From positions 48,958 to 112,957 of the forward strand of contig JAMKCH010049270.1 in assembly GCA_023653785.1 (NCBI GenBank): a stretch of 64,000 nt of DNA, written 5' to 3'. A program made the position numbers and the translations under genes. The notes beneath the pieces are model-generated. The model was given only the letters and a program-made list of their open reading frames with translations. It searched no databases and had not been told where the DNA came from. Source of the stretch: Ophioderma brevispina. Lineage: Eukaryota; Echinodermata; Ophiuroidea; Amphilepidida; Ophiodermatidae. How positions within the stretch are numbered: the first letter of the stretch is position 1; the number at the start of each line of letters is the position of its first letter. Below, piece after piece: positions 38,755-50,237 of the stretch.

Positions 38755-38792
38755 AATGCTATTTAGACTTGGTCAAAACTTAACTTTACACT

Positions 38793-39920
38793 TTATAATA
38801 GAAGGGTTATAAATGAGAATCATATTCCCGAAGTTTGGGGAAGAAGGTTTGAAGATGTTTTTCTATAGTGTGAGGGGTGCTGAATCAGACTATTTAGGTC
38901 CATCCTCTTCGAAATATGGGGAACATTACTACATAATAATTAGTAGAATTTGAAATGGAGTCAATTTGTGTTTAAATGCACACCAATGTATTTTTCTCGT
39001 TATAAGGATTAAAAAAATGTATAGTTTGTCTAGGTTCCGACCTTTAGTTACTGAAGCAAAAATGCACTTCAATTCTGTGGGCGATAACTCTGTATACAAA
39101 TTTGAGGTCATTATTTGGTAATCCCTGTAGACTATGTAGACCCTTGTTACATTTTAACCACTAATTACGCAACCAAATGCCAATTACTCTAAAATAAGGC
39201 AATACAAACAATTTGACACCGGTTTCAGCAAAACCGAAGCACTGGGTAAGTTTTACCACAGAGATGAACTTGAACCTTAATAGAGCTGTACCTGTTTAAC
39301 TGAAGCTCGGAACCTAGACAAACTATACCTTTTTTAATCCTTATAACAAGACCAATGTATTGGTGTGCATTTAAACTTGATTTCAAATTTATCCCTGTAC
39401 TAATGTTACCCGCTTCTTTTACAATGTTCCGCGCATTTCCCAGGGGTTGGACCCAAAAATTCTGATTCAGCACCCTTTAAAGAGACATGAGGAGATTTCC
39501 AGAAAGAAGCGCCCCCAATTGTTGTCAAACCCGGGTGTTTTGCATATTTGGAATGCTTACCAATGAATTAGATCACACCTGAAGTGAATTAGCCAAATAC
39601 GCCGTCTTTATTTAATAAGATGATGATTTAGTACTGTCTGTCGTGCACGACAGGAAGTCAAAGCATGGCTTTCTATGGGAACGATTGTGATAGCAGGCAA
39701 GTTCAAAACAAGGTTTGCGGATTTCATTTGTACTTGTTTGTTCAATAAACTTTTGAAACGTTCTCAGTAGGTGGTCTACGACCGATCCAGTGAAAATTGA
39801 GAGAAATTTGTATCCTCAAAAATCTCCTCCTGTCACTTTAACTATAGAAAAACATCTTCAAACCTTCTTCCCCAAACATCGCGAGAATATGATTCTCATT
39901 TACAATCCTACTATAAAATC
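38793..39920. mobile_element. Fold-back element F1, one arm interrupted by a MITE
   Basis: The left arm (about 38793-39060) is an inverted copy of the right side (about 39285-39920). Shared blocks include GGGGAAGAAGGTTTGAAGAT, GGGTGCTGAATCAGA and TATAGTTTGTCTAGGTTCCG. The right arm is split by the 357-bp MITE at 39481-39837. The block near TATAGTTTGT also resembles part of fold-back F2 (41640-42938), so the two are related. No coding capacity. Confidence 0.75.
39481..39837. mobile_element. TTAA MITE, family 4, 357 bp
   Basis: TTAA flanks it at 39477-39480 and 39838-39841. The ends are AGAGACATGAGGAGATTT and AAATCTCCTCCTGTCACT. It lies inside the right arm of F1. The left arm has continuous sequence at this point with TGTG where the right arm has TTAA. 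Confidence 0.8.
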
Positions 39921-39929
39921 CCAGTTATT

Positions 39930-40110
39930 TCTATGGCTAAAATTTGCTGTAAAATCCAAATCTGGCAACAATTTTGATCTTTGATGATGGGTGACGTCGG
40001 TAAACTTCAAAAATTCAAGATGGCCGCCAAAATGATCTAATTTTGCTGATTTCAGGTACATTTTCATAAATATCTCTACCTGGTATAGGTTATGTGTTTT
40101 CCATCTTATT
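39930..40110. repeat. Inverted repeat with 43270-43500 (GGCGGCCATCTT family)
   Basis: The reverse complement of this block matches 43270-43500 over GGCGGCCATCTT, AATCAGCAAAATTAG, ATTTATGAAAAT and CAGATTTG blocks. The pair encloses the LINE and fold-back F2. A related direct repeat (TCGTGGTGGAAAGCACAGAA) occurs at about 41033 and about 43198. Confidence 0.65.
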
Positions 40111-41229
40111 TTTCACTTCAAAATTAAGGTAATTTCTAAACAATTATGGTATTTTTCATAGATATTTTGTTTCCAACTTCTATAAGTTATGTGAGATACT
40201 TGCCGCTTTTTCATTTGTTAACAGTCATTTTTAAGATTCACCCCATCTGAAGAAAATTCATCAGTTGATTTTCTACCAGATAAAATGGTCAATGTTCCTT
40301 GAGATCGTTTCTTTTGCAATTCAATCGGTTCTTTGTGCATCATGTGGGATACTCATCATCATATTCCTCTTTACTTTTTCGTATTCTCAACCAACATTTC
40401 AGGCCAAAGGAAAGCTTGTTATGAAAACAAAACTCAACGTATGTCTTAGACACTTAAAGATTTACTAGAAAGAAAACTAAGTCTAAGTCTATCTCATGAA
40501 TGTGCATTTTAAGACTCCTCGAAGGACGTTGACATTGATTGAAATTAGACTTTAATATTTGTGATGCCAAGATACAAAATAATAGGGCCTAAAAACTGTG
40601 GCCAATCATATACCGTCATAGGAGTGCAGCAAAGCCGTAACAGATATTTTGCAAAGGTATTTTGTAAAGGTTCACCATTGCGCACAATTTTGTTATATAT
40701 TTCAACTGACAGTCTCAATTTATTGCAAAGTTATTAGGTCTAATAGGTATAGTAGACACGAATTTGTTACATTCAAATTTTAATTTCTGTTGAGTGCAAT
40801 ATAGTCATAACTGGTAGATACGCCATTTTATTTTTTGTAAAGTGATGGTTTTTAAGAAGGTGTGTCAATTTGTTGCAGAGTTTTTAAGCTGCATAGGCCT
40901 AATTTGGTGTAGTAACGATTTTGCTGTACTCTAATAAACTATTTGGAAGCAAAATCTATTATGGAAAATTACATAAATGGGTAGAAGTAGGTCATTTTGA
41001 TGGGGGAAATTACATCAATTTTGGAGGGAATATCGTGGTGGAAAGCACAGAACTTGTGCCGGGTAGAGGTAATCGTGTTAAAATGTGATATTTATGACCC
41101 TTGGCTCTAATAAACCATATAGAACAACTTCGGGAAAAAAGAATATGAAAAATTCCGTAATCGAGAAAAATAACTTTCTCAAGTTAAATGGCTCTTAGCT
41201 CTAAGCATCAACAGGCCAAACTTGTCATT
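40111..41229. other. Mostly unrecognised, with members of the surrounding repeat family
   Basis: Apart from the direct repeat near 41020-41090 (matching 43190-43265), nothing is recognised. The frame 40265-40468 shows no domain. Confidence 0.4.
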
Positions 41230-41650
41230 CGTCATTTTTATATAGGAAACGTACATATTCGCCTATCAGACAGAGTTCACATCTTTGGCACTATCTTTGA
41301 TGCAGACATGACTTTAAAGACCATATTTCTCATATAACCAAATAATCTTCCTTTCATCTAAGAAACATTGGACCTATTCGGAAATATCTCATTAATGATG
41401 CCACTGAATAACTAGTGCATGTATTGATTACTTCACGTCTTGACATTTGAAATTCTCTTCTTTTTTGGACTTCTAAGCATTCAGATCAAGCGAATCAGTC
41501 GCTTACAAAATATTACTGCTCGGATTGCTAATCGCATAAAACTAAGGAAGCATATAATGTTCTAAAGGGATTGCACTGGTTACTTATTATCACAGGACTG
41601 TATTTAAAATACTTGATTCTGTTTATCGATCAAATATTTAGCCCAGGAGC
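41230..41650 (+). pseudogene. CR1/L2-like LINE reverse transcriptase remnant, 5' part
   Basis: Across several frameshifts the plus strand reads segments typical of the thumb and C-terminal region of CR1/L2-type polymerases. They are FGTIFDADMTL, LRNIGPIRKYL-like sequence, TSRLD, QIKRISRLQNITARI and NVLKGLHWL. Stops and shifts make it dead. The coding continues after fold-back F2, at 42940-43140. Confidence 0.7.
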
Positions 41651-42938
41651 TAGCACACATTTGTAACACATCTCAAGTACAAAAGATTTGAGTGATTAAA
41701 TATGTAGACAGACTGACTGGGACCCCAGAAACATAATTCTTAAGTGCCACAAATGGTGCCTTAAGGAGAGGGGGCCAATACAAGTTTGTACAGGGGTCAA
41801 ATCTTTAAATTGATCCAATCGTGTTGAAAGGTATACCATGTTATTTGTCTAACCACAAGGATTCCGGAAAGGTATAGTTTGTACTATCTGCAATGCAAAG
41901 TTTAAGAGTTAGAGGTTAAAAACAACAAAAAATCAATAAAAAGGGTCAATTTCAGTTGTACAGGGGTCAAATCTTTAAGTTGCTCCGATTTGGATAAAAA
42001 ATGGTGCAAATTATTGGTGGAGCTCATAGGATCAAAATAAGGAATAGTTTTGAGTGTCTCAAATGCTTGCTTAAGAAAGTAGGGGGAAACAAGGTCAAGC
42101 CCCATTGATTGCAATGGACGTTGACCTTCTGTGCCCCCTACATCGGTAACTAAGCATTTTAGACAGTCAAAACTATTCCTTATTTTAAAGGTGCAACGAG
42201 AGATTTTGAGGCACCCAAATATTGTGTCATAATAGTAATTTCATATAGATTAGATACTCAATAGATTTCTTAGCTTTCTATTTGGCTACAGAAATGTCTT
42301 AAAAGAGAGAAAACAGGTGATTTTGATTTGCTTATATTTCAATGTAAAACATAGGCTGAATTTCGTATTTGCTCCTATACGAAATTAGAAATTTCACAAT
42401 TTTTGTACCAAAGAAACATTTTTCAGCTTAATCCTTTCAGATGGGTATATTTTTGATGGAAAGCTTTACATCGGGCAAAAACCAGTACTTTCGATTTTTT
42501 AAGGAACACATGATATGTGAAATCTCTCGTTGCACCTTTAATCCTATGAGCTCCCCCAATAATTTGCACCATTTTTTATCCAAACCGGAGCAACTTAAAG
42601 ATTTGACCCCTGTACAACTGAAATTGACCCTTTTTATTGATTTTTGCTGTTTTTAGCCTATAACCCTTAAACTTTACGTTGTAGATAGTACAAACTATAC
42701 CTTTCCTGAATCCTTGTGGTTAGACAAATAACATGGTATACTTTTCAACATGATTGGATCAATTTAAAAAATTTGACCCGTGTACAAACTTTCATTTGGC
42801 CCCCTCTCCTTAAGGCACCATTTGCTGCACTTAAGAATCCCGTTTCAGGGGTCCCTGTCAGTCTGTCAACATATTTAACCACTCAAACCTTTTGTACTTG
42901 AGATGTGTTACAAATGTCTGCTAGCTCCTGGGTTAATT
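41640..42938. mobile_element. Fold-back element F2 inside a LINE, carrying a MITE
   Basis: A near-complete palindrome. The left arm runs from GCCCAGGAGCTAGC (about 41641) to the loop near 42095-42115, and the right arm ends GCTAGCTCCTGGG (about 42932). Arm blocks include TGTAACACATCTCAAGTAC, GTACAGGGGTCAAATCTTTA and GGTATAGTTTGTACTATC. The right arm is interrupted by the 349-bp MITE at 42189-42537. LINE coding sequence lies on both outer sides, so F2 appears inserted into the LINE, though its exact borders are unclear. No coding capacity. Confidence 0.8.
42189..42537. mobile_element. TTAA MITE, family 5, 349 bp
   Basis: TTAA flanks it at 42185-42188 and 42538-42541. The ends are AGGTGCAACGAGAGATTT and AAATCTCTCGTTGCACCT, a perfect 18-bp inverted pair. 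The opposite arm of F2 (near 42030) reads continuously through the same site with TTGA in place of TTAA, so it preserves the unoccupied target. Confidence 0.9.
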
Positions 42939-42939
42939 G

Positions 42940-43140
42940 ATGTGACTCCCTACATCTCAAGTCTTCCAACATACAAACCAACTCTCGATTTACCAACAGG
43001 TCTTTATTCTTTGTCACACGGACTTTGATATCATGGGAACCGTTCCTTTGCTGCTCATTGATTTGTCTTCCAGACTCTATAAGATCAGCTCCCTCGCTGA
43101 AATTGTTGACTCTAAAAGCCTATATGGATCAATAGAGGAA
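42940..43140 (+). pseudogene. CR1/L2-like LINE remnant, 3' part
   Basis: Reads LAPGLIDVTPYI, then GNRSFAA, then (after a frameshift) LPDSIRSAPSLAE. This matches the usual order APxYL...P, G.RSF..AAP..WNSLP..IR.APS at the C-terminus of CR1/L2 polymerases. It follows on from the part at 41230-41650 and is separated from it by F2. Confidence 0.7.
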
Positions 43141-43269
43141 CCAAACAATTTATGGAAAAAAATCATATTATGGTAAAAAGTCATTTTAGCAGGAAAAAAT
43201 CGTGGTTGAAAGTACATAACTTATACAAGGTAAAGACAATCGTGTTTAAAATGCCATATTTGATGCATA

Positions 43270-43500
43270 TTTGTAATACTTGGCCATGAAAAAAACACAT
43301 AATAAAGATGTATTGAATGCAATATATTTATGAAAATCTGCCTTAAATCAGCAAAATTAGGTCGTTTTAGCGGCCATCTTGTTTTTAAGTTTAGCGACGT
43401 AAGAATTCATCAGACGTCAAAACGTTTGTCAGATTTGAATTCTACATCAAACTTGGCCAAATAAACAACTGGGCTTAAGAAAAGTCTGGTGAATTGCCCG
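43270..43500. repeat. Inverted partner of 39930-40110
   Basis: Contains GCGGCCATCTTG and AATCAGCAAAATTAGGTC. It is the inverse of 39930-40110, with small insertions and deletions. Confidence 0.65.
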
Positions 43501-44034
43501 ACCCTAAAATGTATTTGCCTTAAGGTGAATTTCAACTTTGTTATGCATAGAAAGTGGCATAGATAGAAAATTGTGTTGTACAGTAGGTTCTAAATTTCCA
43601 AATACGCATTTCGTTTAAACTCCTGAATTGTAAATGCTACCGATTCACAATTTATCGGCAGTAAAGCCACTCATATGTAGTAATCCCGTCTAAATCTTTT
43701 GAACTTATTAAACAACTCTCGTATGTGGTAAACCATTTTGTCTGCTTTCAACAAGCCCATAGGGCGAACACCAGGTTCTCCTTGTACATTCTACACATAT
43801 AGGAACGAAGAGACAAAACATACTGAAGGAGTACTTGGTGAATACAAATGGTTTAAGTATTTGTTGATATAAGGCCCCCGAAGGTCGGCTACTAATGAAG
43901 AAAGTCAAAAACCGTATATTGTAATTCTAAAAAGGTCAACGATCAAGGTACTGACATGTAGGAGGCTTCTTAAATGTAGGCAAGTCGGAGAAGGACAAAA
44001 GGGGGTTGAGATGATACCGTCAAAATATAACAAT
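43501..44034. other. No recognisable feature
   Basis: Plain sequence before a tandem duplication. Confidence 0.4.
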
Positions 44035-44661
44035 AGGTTGGCAATATTATCCGCTAAAATACAGCATTTCAGTATATCAGTCAAAGGAAATGACCATAAT
44101 TATTTATTTCTCTTATTTATTTTCACATTATATTCACGCGGCAGCCATTTGTGTATGACTTGCCCACCAAACCTCGTTTCTGGCCATTTCTGTGCAATTC
44201 CAACGTTTGTAATCGCCAATCGCTAAAAAGAAACACATGGAAACGTATATACGTGCTGCGTTTCTCACCATCTGGAATTCGCTGAGGAATAGTTAACCAG
44301 AACGAAACTTGGTGTATAAAACGCCTGATATGTGGGACTTCAAATAGGGCTTTTTCATTGTTCCGAGCAATATAAGAGAAAACTAACATGTAATCTGCAT
44401 TCTAAATTTTGAAATATGTACCATGTGGGTTGTCACAAACTCTCGTAAATCATGTTACTATTTTCTTAGGTCATGGAATTTCATAAAAAAGGCGATGAAG
44501 GCACCCTACATTCTTGTTGGCTAAAGAGTGAAATGACTTTTCACGAGTTCATGTTAAATGTACAGCGAAATGGATCCCACTAAACATGGCGTATTCCGTC
44601 AGACACGCCTTGAGATTTACACTATACTATTTGTCTTGCGGTGGAGTGCACAAATATTTTT
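44035..44661. repeat. Tandem duplication, unit 1 (627 bp)
   Basis: Aligns with 44662-45258 over its whole length, sharing ATATTCACGCGGCAGCCATT, GTGGAGTGCACAAATATT and many blocks between. Minus frames in both units are open and start MLVFS, with FEVPHI.RFIHQVSF in common, then diverge by compensating frame changes and rejoin at NGCRVNIM. That pattern argues against coding selection. Confidence 0.85.
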
Positions 44662-45258
44662 AGGTTTGCAATATTTTCCGCTTAAAATACTTCATTTTAA
44701 TAATATAAGTCAAAGGAAATAACCATAATTATATTATTTCTCTTATTTTTTTTCACATAATATTCACGCGGCAGCCATTTTGTATGGCTTGCCCAACCTC
44801 GTTTCTGGCTATTTCTGTGCAATCCCAACGTTTGAAGTCGCCAATCGCTAAAAAGAAAACATGGAAACGTATACGTGCTGCGTCCCTCATCATCTGGAAT
44901 TCGCTGAAGAACGAAACTTGGTGTATAAAACGACTGATATGCGGGACTTCAAATGGGGCTTCTTGATTGTTCCGATCAATAAAAGAGAAAACTAACATGT
45001 AATCTGCATCCTACAATTTTGAAATATGTTTAAAGTAATCTAACCATGTAGGTTGTCACAAACTCTCGTAAATCATGTTACTATTTTCTTAGGTCATGGA
45101 ATTTCATAAAAAAGGCGATGTAGGCACCCTACATGACTTTTCACGAGTTCATGTTAAATGTACAGCGAAATGGATCCCACTAAACATCGCGTATTCCGTC
45201 AGACACGCCTTGAGATTTACACTATACTATTTGTCTTGCGGTGGAGTGCACAAATATT
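44662..45258. repeat. Tandem duplication, unit 2 (597 bp)
   Basis: Second copy of 44035-44661, lacking about 25 bp near 45138 that unit 1 has around 44510-44535. No retroposon or transposon ends were found. Confidence 0.85.
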
Positions 45259-45580
45259 GAAGATGAGTCTGCATTAACCCACAATGGTAAAAGGTCTCGG
45301 CACGTACCAAGGTTTGCTGCTTGTAATCATATGGACATTTCCACGTGGTGAAGATAAATATTCTTGCGTTAAAGCATTATACATATGCATACTTCCTTCT
45401 TGCAAAAAATACAAATCTATGTACACATAATAATGCTCGTGTACCCCTCATGCGTCTGCATAACTGTCATGATGTAATTTGAATTCGCGCTCACAAGGTA
45501 AATGCAAACTTTGACGCTTTCATGCACGCACGAACGCAGATACCATCGCGATGCATGGGTGCTTGAAGGGTCGGGTTTAA

Positions 45581-46027
45581 AGAGACACTGGCACATTTGA
45601 AAAATAGTGCGCCCTCTAGTTTTTTTCAAAATTTCTATTTTTCTATGGTTGTAAAGCTTGTATAATACATTAGCCCTCGCCTGAAATTGTTAAGCCCGAA
45701 TCAGCGCGCTTATGGGCAAACAGAACAATTTTATAATTAATGACTCCGGCGACATTAATTCGGCAGATGAAGCGGAAATGACGTTTAACACAAGAAAACA
45801 ATGAGTACGACTCTATGGTATTCATGTCATAGATACATTTGTTGATTAAAGTTACGGCAAACTCAAAAGTTAGCCTAAAATTATCTGGATGTCTTTAGCC
45901 TCTTATAAATGTTTTGGGTATGCTATTTTTATGTGTAAAATATATCCCTTTTGTGCCAATTGCCTAGAATATCAATTGCGAGCAAATTGAAGAAATTTCA
46001 TATTTTCTGAAATGTGCCAGTGTCGCT
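45581..46027. mobile_element. TTAA MITE, family 6, 447 bp
   Basis: TTAA flanks it at 45577-45580 and 46028-46031. The ends are AGAGACACTGGCACATTT and AAATGTGCCAGTGTCGCT. It is longer than the other TTAA MITEs here. No coding capacity. Family 3 copy 2 starts only 37 bp downstream. Confidence 0.85.
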
Positions 46028-46064
46028 TTAACTCCTTACCGCCAAAAGTTAACAACAAAACTAA

Positions 46065-46431
46065 AGCCACTATCAGTCATTTTTTTTCCAAAATCAAAAT
46101 GCCCATTTTGTCTCTAAATTGCTAGTGTTAGGTCATATCAACACCTTATATTAATGTTCATTGTGAAAAACAGACACTAAACCATTTAAAGCGGTCCTGA
46201 AGATGCCATTTACGACTGTTTTTGCGCCTAAAAAAGTCGAATCCCGACTTTATTAGTAAACAAAGTATGAAAATCATAATTTCTTGACAAATACAGCGCG
46301 TTACGCTTAGCCACTTACAGGAGTCTTTACTACAACAATTTCCAACACAACAGTGCAAAAAAAAAATGCACTTTGATGAAAAATAGGGGGCGCTGTTTGT
46401 TTACATTTTGAAAAAAGCGCTGATAGTGGCT
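46065..46431. mobile_element. TTAA MITE, family 3 (copy 2), 367 bp
   Basis: CTAA precedes it (46061-46064) and TTAA follows (46432-46435). The ends are AGCCACTATCAG and CTGATAGTGGCT. It is inverted relative to the copy at 23372-23747. Confidence 0.8.
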
Positions 46432-46435
46432 TTAA

Positions 46436-48604
46436 ATGTAGTCGTCCAAAATGTTACAATCGATACACACCTTCCGGGAGGCACGGCTCCTTTTGGTACC
46501 TGTCCCTCAGACCACAGTGAATAGAGACCCTTAGTTTTCCAAAACGTAGAACGTGGACGTTCACGTAAAGCACGATCTATCCTCTATGATTTGTCCAAAA
46601 TGGGTCACATGACGTCTTACGGGAATGTTTACGTGCCAAGTTTCGGAAGGGTCTCTAATATAAAATAAAATACTCATACCCACACGCAAACAATAGAATA
46701 GGACCGTGTAGCGGTCGAATCGCTAACGTTACACTAATGCAGACAGATCATCGTAAAGCAAAGAGATCATCGTAAAGCAGTTTATCTATTAGAATTTTAT
46801 CATTCATTCCCATATAAATAAATACGCCTTAGGTATGTGTTAATACTTGTTAAATTTCGTGAAACCAGACATCCCTCTTTTGGAAATAAAATAAGTAAAC
46901 GCGATTTTTACAAACCTTATAAAAATACTGTATCTGACCCAAATATGATTTTCTGGCACATATTTACATAAATCTTGGAAATCGTGTTGATCAATTTTTC
47001 GAAATGACCACAAATATTCTGGAGATGAATTTACATGTTACTTACACAAGGTGGGCTACAATGTACGTAGAAAACCAAAGTTGGAATATACCATGAGTTT
47101 TAGATTTAGTAATACTTCAATTTAGAAAGCGCCATAGTGGTATTCGTAGATAACACAGGGTTTTGCCATGTCATTTACTATTACAACTCCTGACTTTATT
47201 CTTCAAGATTTTTGATGGCATTTTGGATCCTGTTAGGCGAATATGTCTACACCCAATCGGTAAAAGAAAAAAAATGATTGAACCCCTAATATAAAATTTA
47301 AAATAAAATCGGTTTAATAATAGGTGTTCCTCTGTTTGTTTGAAGGGGAACTTGCCATAGATCTAACAAGAAAAACAACGCTACCTCCTTTGGTAGTCGT
47401 TTTTCCGAAAAAGGTCGATGACACCTGTACGACTATTTCGAACTTGAATAAACGTCGATGACATTAGTTCAGACATCCGTCACAGGATCGGTGTATATCA
47501 CTTCTTCTGATCAAATGACCATAGCTGAATATGATAGTACCCCGTGCAATAAAACTACTTTTTAAAAGAGTGTCAAAGCATATTTTGCCACATAAAAGTA
47601 TAAATCTGTCGCTCCTATTCTATAAATGCGTGAAAGGTAACAATATTATACATTTGAATTCATGGTTGTATTGTATCGTGTGTCCACTTTGTGGCTAGCT
47701 GGAAGACATCCTCATAAGGATATGGACTGTTGTAACTGCAGCTAGAACAGCAGCTGCAGCAGCAGTACTAGTATAGTAATAATACAGAGGGAATAAAAAT
47801 AGAATTCAAAACAAAAGAATTATATTTCATATAAAATTATGTAGCATCAAACTCAAATATGAAATTATTAAGGTTATTCCTCACTGTAATATTGCATATT
47901 TTGCATAGGCCTAGCCTAGTGTCAATACTTATGTACCAGACTGAATAAAGCTCTATAATAATCCCTCATTGAGGTCTTGACCCTAGACTAGTCTCGTGCA
48001 ATATTACGCCGAAGAATAATCATATAACCATTATTAAACCTATTTAAGTGAGAAAATTATTTCAATTGCCCGATCCGTAAAAAAATGCATCACTATTTGA
48101 ACAAGTTTCGTCCAGAATTGGACTTTTGTGTATTCATAGTGCTAGGAATAATACTTGCATCATGAAGGCAAGATTTATTCTATATGTACCTTACACAAGT
48201 ATAGTCCTTCCTTCCATCCTTGGAGAGCGATGCAGCCCGCCTCGTCAATCTAGTGCGTCGTATCTCTTGAAAGTAACATGATGCGATTCAGAGGTTGTGC
48301 AGACTTGCAGCAGTGCCACGGTGTGGTGGTTGTTTTCTGCATACATGCATGCATTCTTGATTTTTCATGTCGGACTTGAATTCTGTACAGATGCTAGTGG
48401 AGATCCTTACTTGTGATCCTGTTGAAGAAAGGCTGCGTAATGTTGGAAGGGTTCCCTTCTTTGTTTATTCTCGTCAACGCCCGTCGATTTCTCGCAGAAA
48501 TCGAATTTTTGTACTTGATACACCTCATTCTGAATGAAATGGGTCGCGGGTAAACTGACAAAACGGGCCTTGGATTGAGGAAAAACCAGAAACTTATCAA
48601 AGAC
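46436..48604. other. No recognisable feature
   Basis: Plain AT-rich sequence. A short GCAGCTGC-rich patch lies near 47735-47770. The part at 48400-48604 may belong to the LINE downstream but is too decayed to assign. Confidence 0.4.
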
Positions 48605-49334
48605 ATGGGTCAGAAAGAGCACAGGAAATGCCTCATCAATCTTATCAAAGAAGAGGATGAAGAAGGTATGCTAGTCTACCTTTATGCAAAACATGAGCAT
48701 GAGCAGATGGGACTCTGCCATACAAGCTGACATATTGTGGAAGAAGCTTCTCTATGTGTGGACCCCTTCTCATTCCAGATGAATGCCATCCATGATCAAC
48801 TTCAATCACCTTCAAACCTAATAATATGGGGCAAGAATAACTTAGGAACTGTGTCAACTAAACTGTGCAACCGTCAAAATCCTCTGCTCTCTACTCTGCT
48901 TCACATCCTCAACTCGTGTAACCACTCGCTACAGAACGGAAGATACAAAACTTAATAGCAATCACATTAGGATTGGCACCATATAGAAGCAAACAAGAGA
49001 AAGATACCAACACCACAACTCTCGAGCTTTATTTCCACTATCGCATTCCATACAGCAGACGGCACATGAACGTCATTCTAATCGAACTGACGTTTCAATC
49101 AGAGGAAAACATAGACAATGCATATGCCAGAAAGAGTGTAAATACCAAGACCTGGTAGCCGAATGTGAAAACAGAGGATGGAATGTGTTCTACTTAATTT
49201 TCCGTAGCAGATATATCAATAACACTACTTTCATCTATCGCCCGGCTTCCCTAGGTATACCCAACGGGAACCGAAAACCAATCATGGATGAAACATCCAC
49301 GACTGCCCTACAAGTAAGCTATACACCATCTTGA
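48605..49334 (+). pseudogene. Non-LTR retrotransposon ORF2 C-terminal remnant
   Basis: Several frames join into a recognisable order. It starts KCLINLIKEEDEE, passes VDPFSFQMNAIHDQL and LLHILNSC...LQNGRY, and ends KYQDLVAECENRGWNV...LGIPNGNRK...METSTTALQ-type sequence before TGA at 49332. A Cys/His-bearing LxHILxxC...GRYTWRH block followed by a KYxxLxxECxxxGW block is characteristic of C-termini of animal retroelement polyproteins. That recognition is from memory. Frameshifts and stops make it a pseudogene. Confidence 0.6.
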
Positions 49335-49817
49335 TATGCAGAAGTACTTACAAAGTCATTCCGACAGATTGGGTCCATCGCCAATTTATGCTCAGAGGGA
49401 AGAGGGATGGTTGAGCGCCCATAAAACTGGTTAAACCCGCCGAAGTCTTGCCCGAAGTCCAGAGACCTCATGGGCATCAAAAGCCATAAGCTGTTCTGCA
49501 ACTTTAGGTGATTTTTCCCGATTAGTCATCTTCCCAGAGAACGGGGTGCTCGTCTTAAAACAGATGAAATGATGACCCGAAGATGATTGCGTTTGTGATC
49601 TATCAATGAATTGTTCTTCCATGATGGCGAAAAACAAGTTTTATTACGATTATTTTAAAAATAATCATCGCTTTGAAAATTTTGTCATTATTTTGCTATT
49701 TCTTGCCTTGGTAGTTTTGTCAAAAATGTGTACTCTTATAGAGCACACATCAATAATGAAGGAGATATGACATCAAACATCATGACATGATAGCCTCCTT
49801 AGTTAAAATAATACCAG
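49335..49817. other. No recognisable feature
   Basis: Small open frames on the minus strand only. Confidence 0.4.
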
Positions 49818-49819
49818 TA

Positions 49820-50001
49820 CACTGTTAAAAATGATCTTAAAATAACGGCGTTTTGACTGTTAGCCGGAACTCAAAACGTGCAAATAACTGTAAAAAAGGT
49901 CTCGAAACGTGCAAATGACTGTAAAAAAAACGTGCTTTTAACTGTTGTGAGTCCCAGCTGCCAGTCAAATCGCTGTTATTTAATGAACATTTTTAACAGT
50001 G
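49820..50001. mobile_element. TA-flanked Tc1/mariner-type MITE, 182 bp
   Basis: TA|CACTGTTAAAAATG at the left and CATTTTTAACAGTG|TA at the right. The inside carries two direct repeats of about 32 bp, each with AAACGTGCAAAT. TA flanks and CACTGTTAAAAAT-type ends fit the Tc1/mariner superfamily. Confidence 0.8.
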
Positions 50002-50040
50002 TACCAACGCAAAGTTCCAACTCTGTGTTAGCATTTTCGA

Positions 50041-50074
50041 GTTAGGACCTTCTATTAGTTAGGACCTTCTATTA
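50041..50074. repeat. 17-bp exact tandem repeat, two copies
   Basis: GTTAGGACCTTCTATTA occurs twice head to tail without a mismatch. Confidence 0.95.
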
Positions 50075-50237
50075 GTCAACCCGGGAATTTTCGAGGGCAC
50101 ATTGTCAGCTCCATGGAACATTGATCAAAGCACTTAATATCATTTAGCTGATTCTGGATGGTGTGATTAAAACCGAGATACATGTCCGTAGACTGTGGTA
50201 TCAGCGGTAAGGTCAGGCTTCGACTTCCTATTAACTA

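Noticed and set aside
38568..38812. Poly-Ser and poly-Ile frames
   Set aside because: Translation of the ATC microsatellite.
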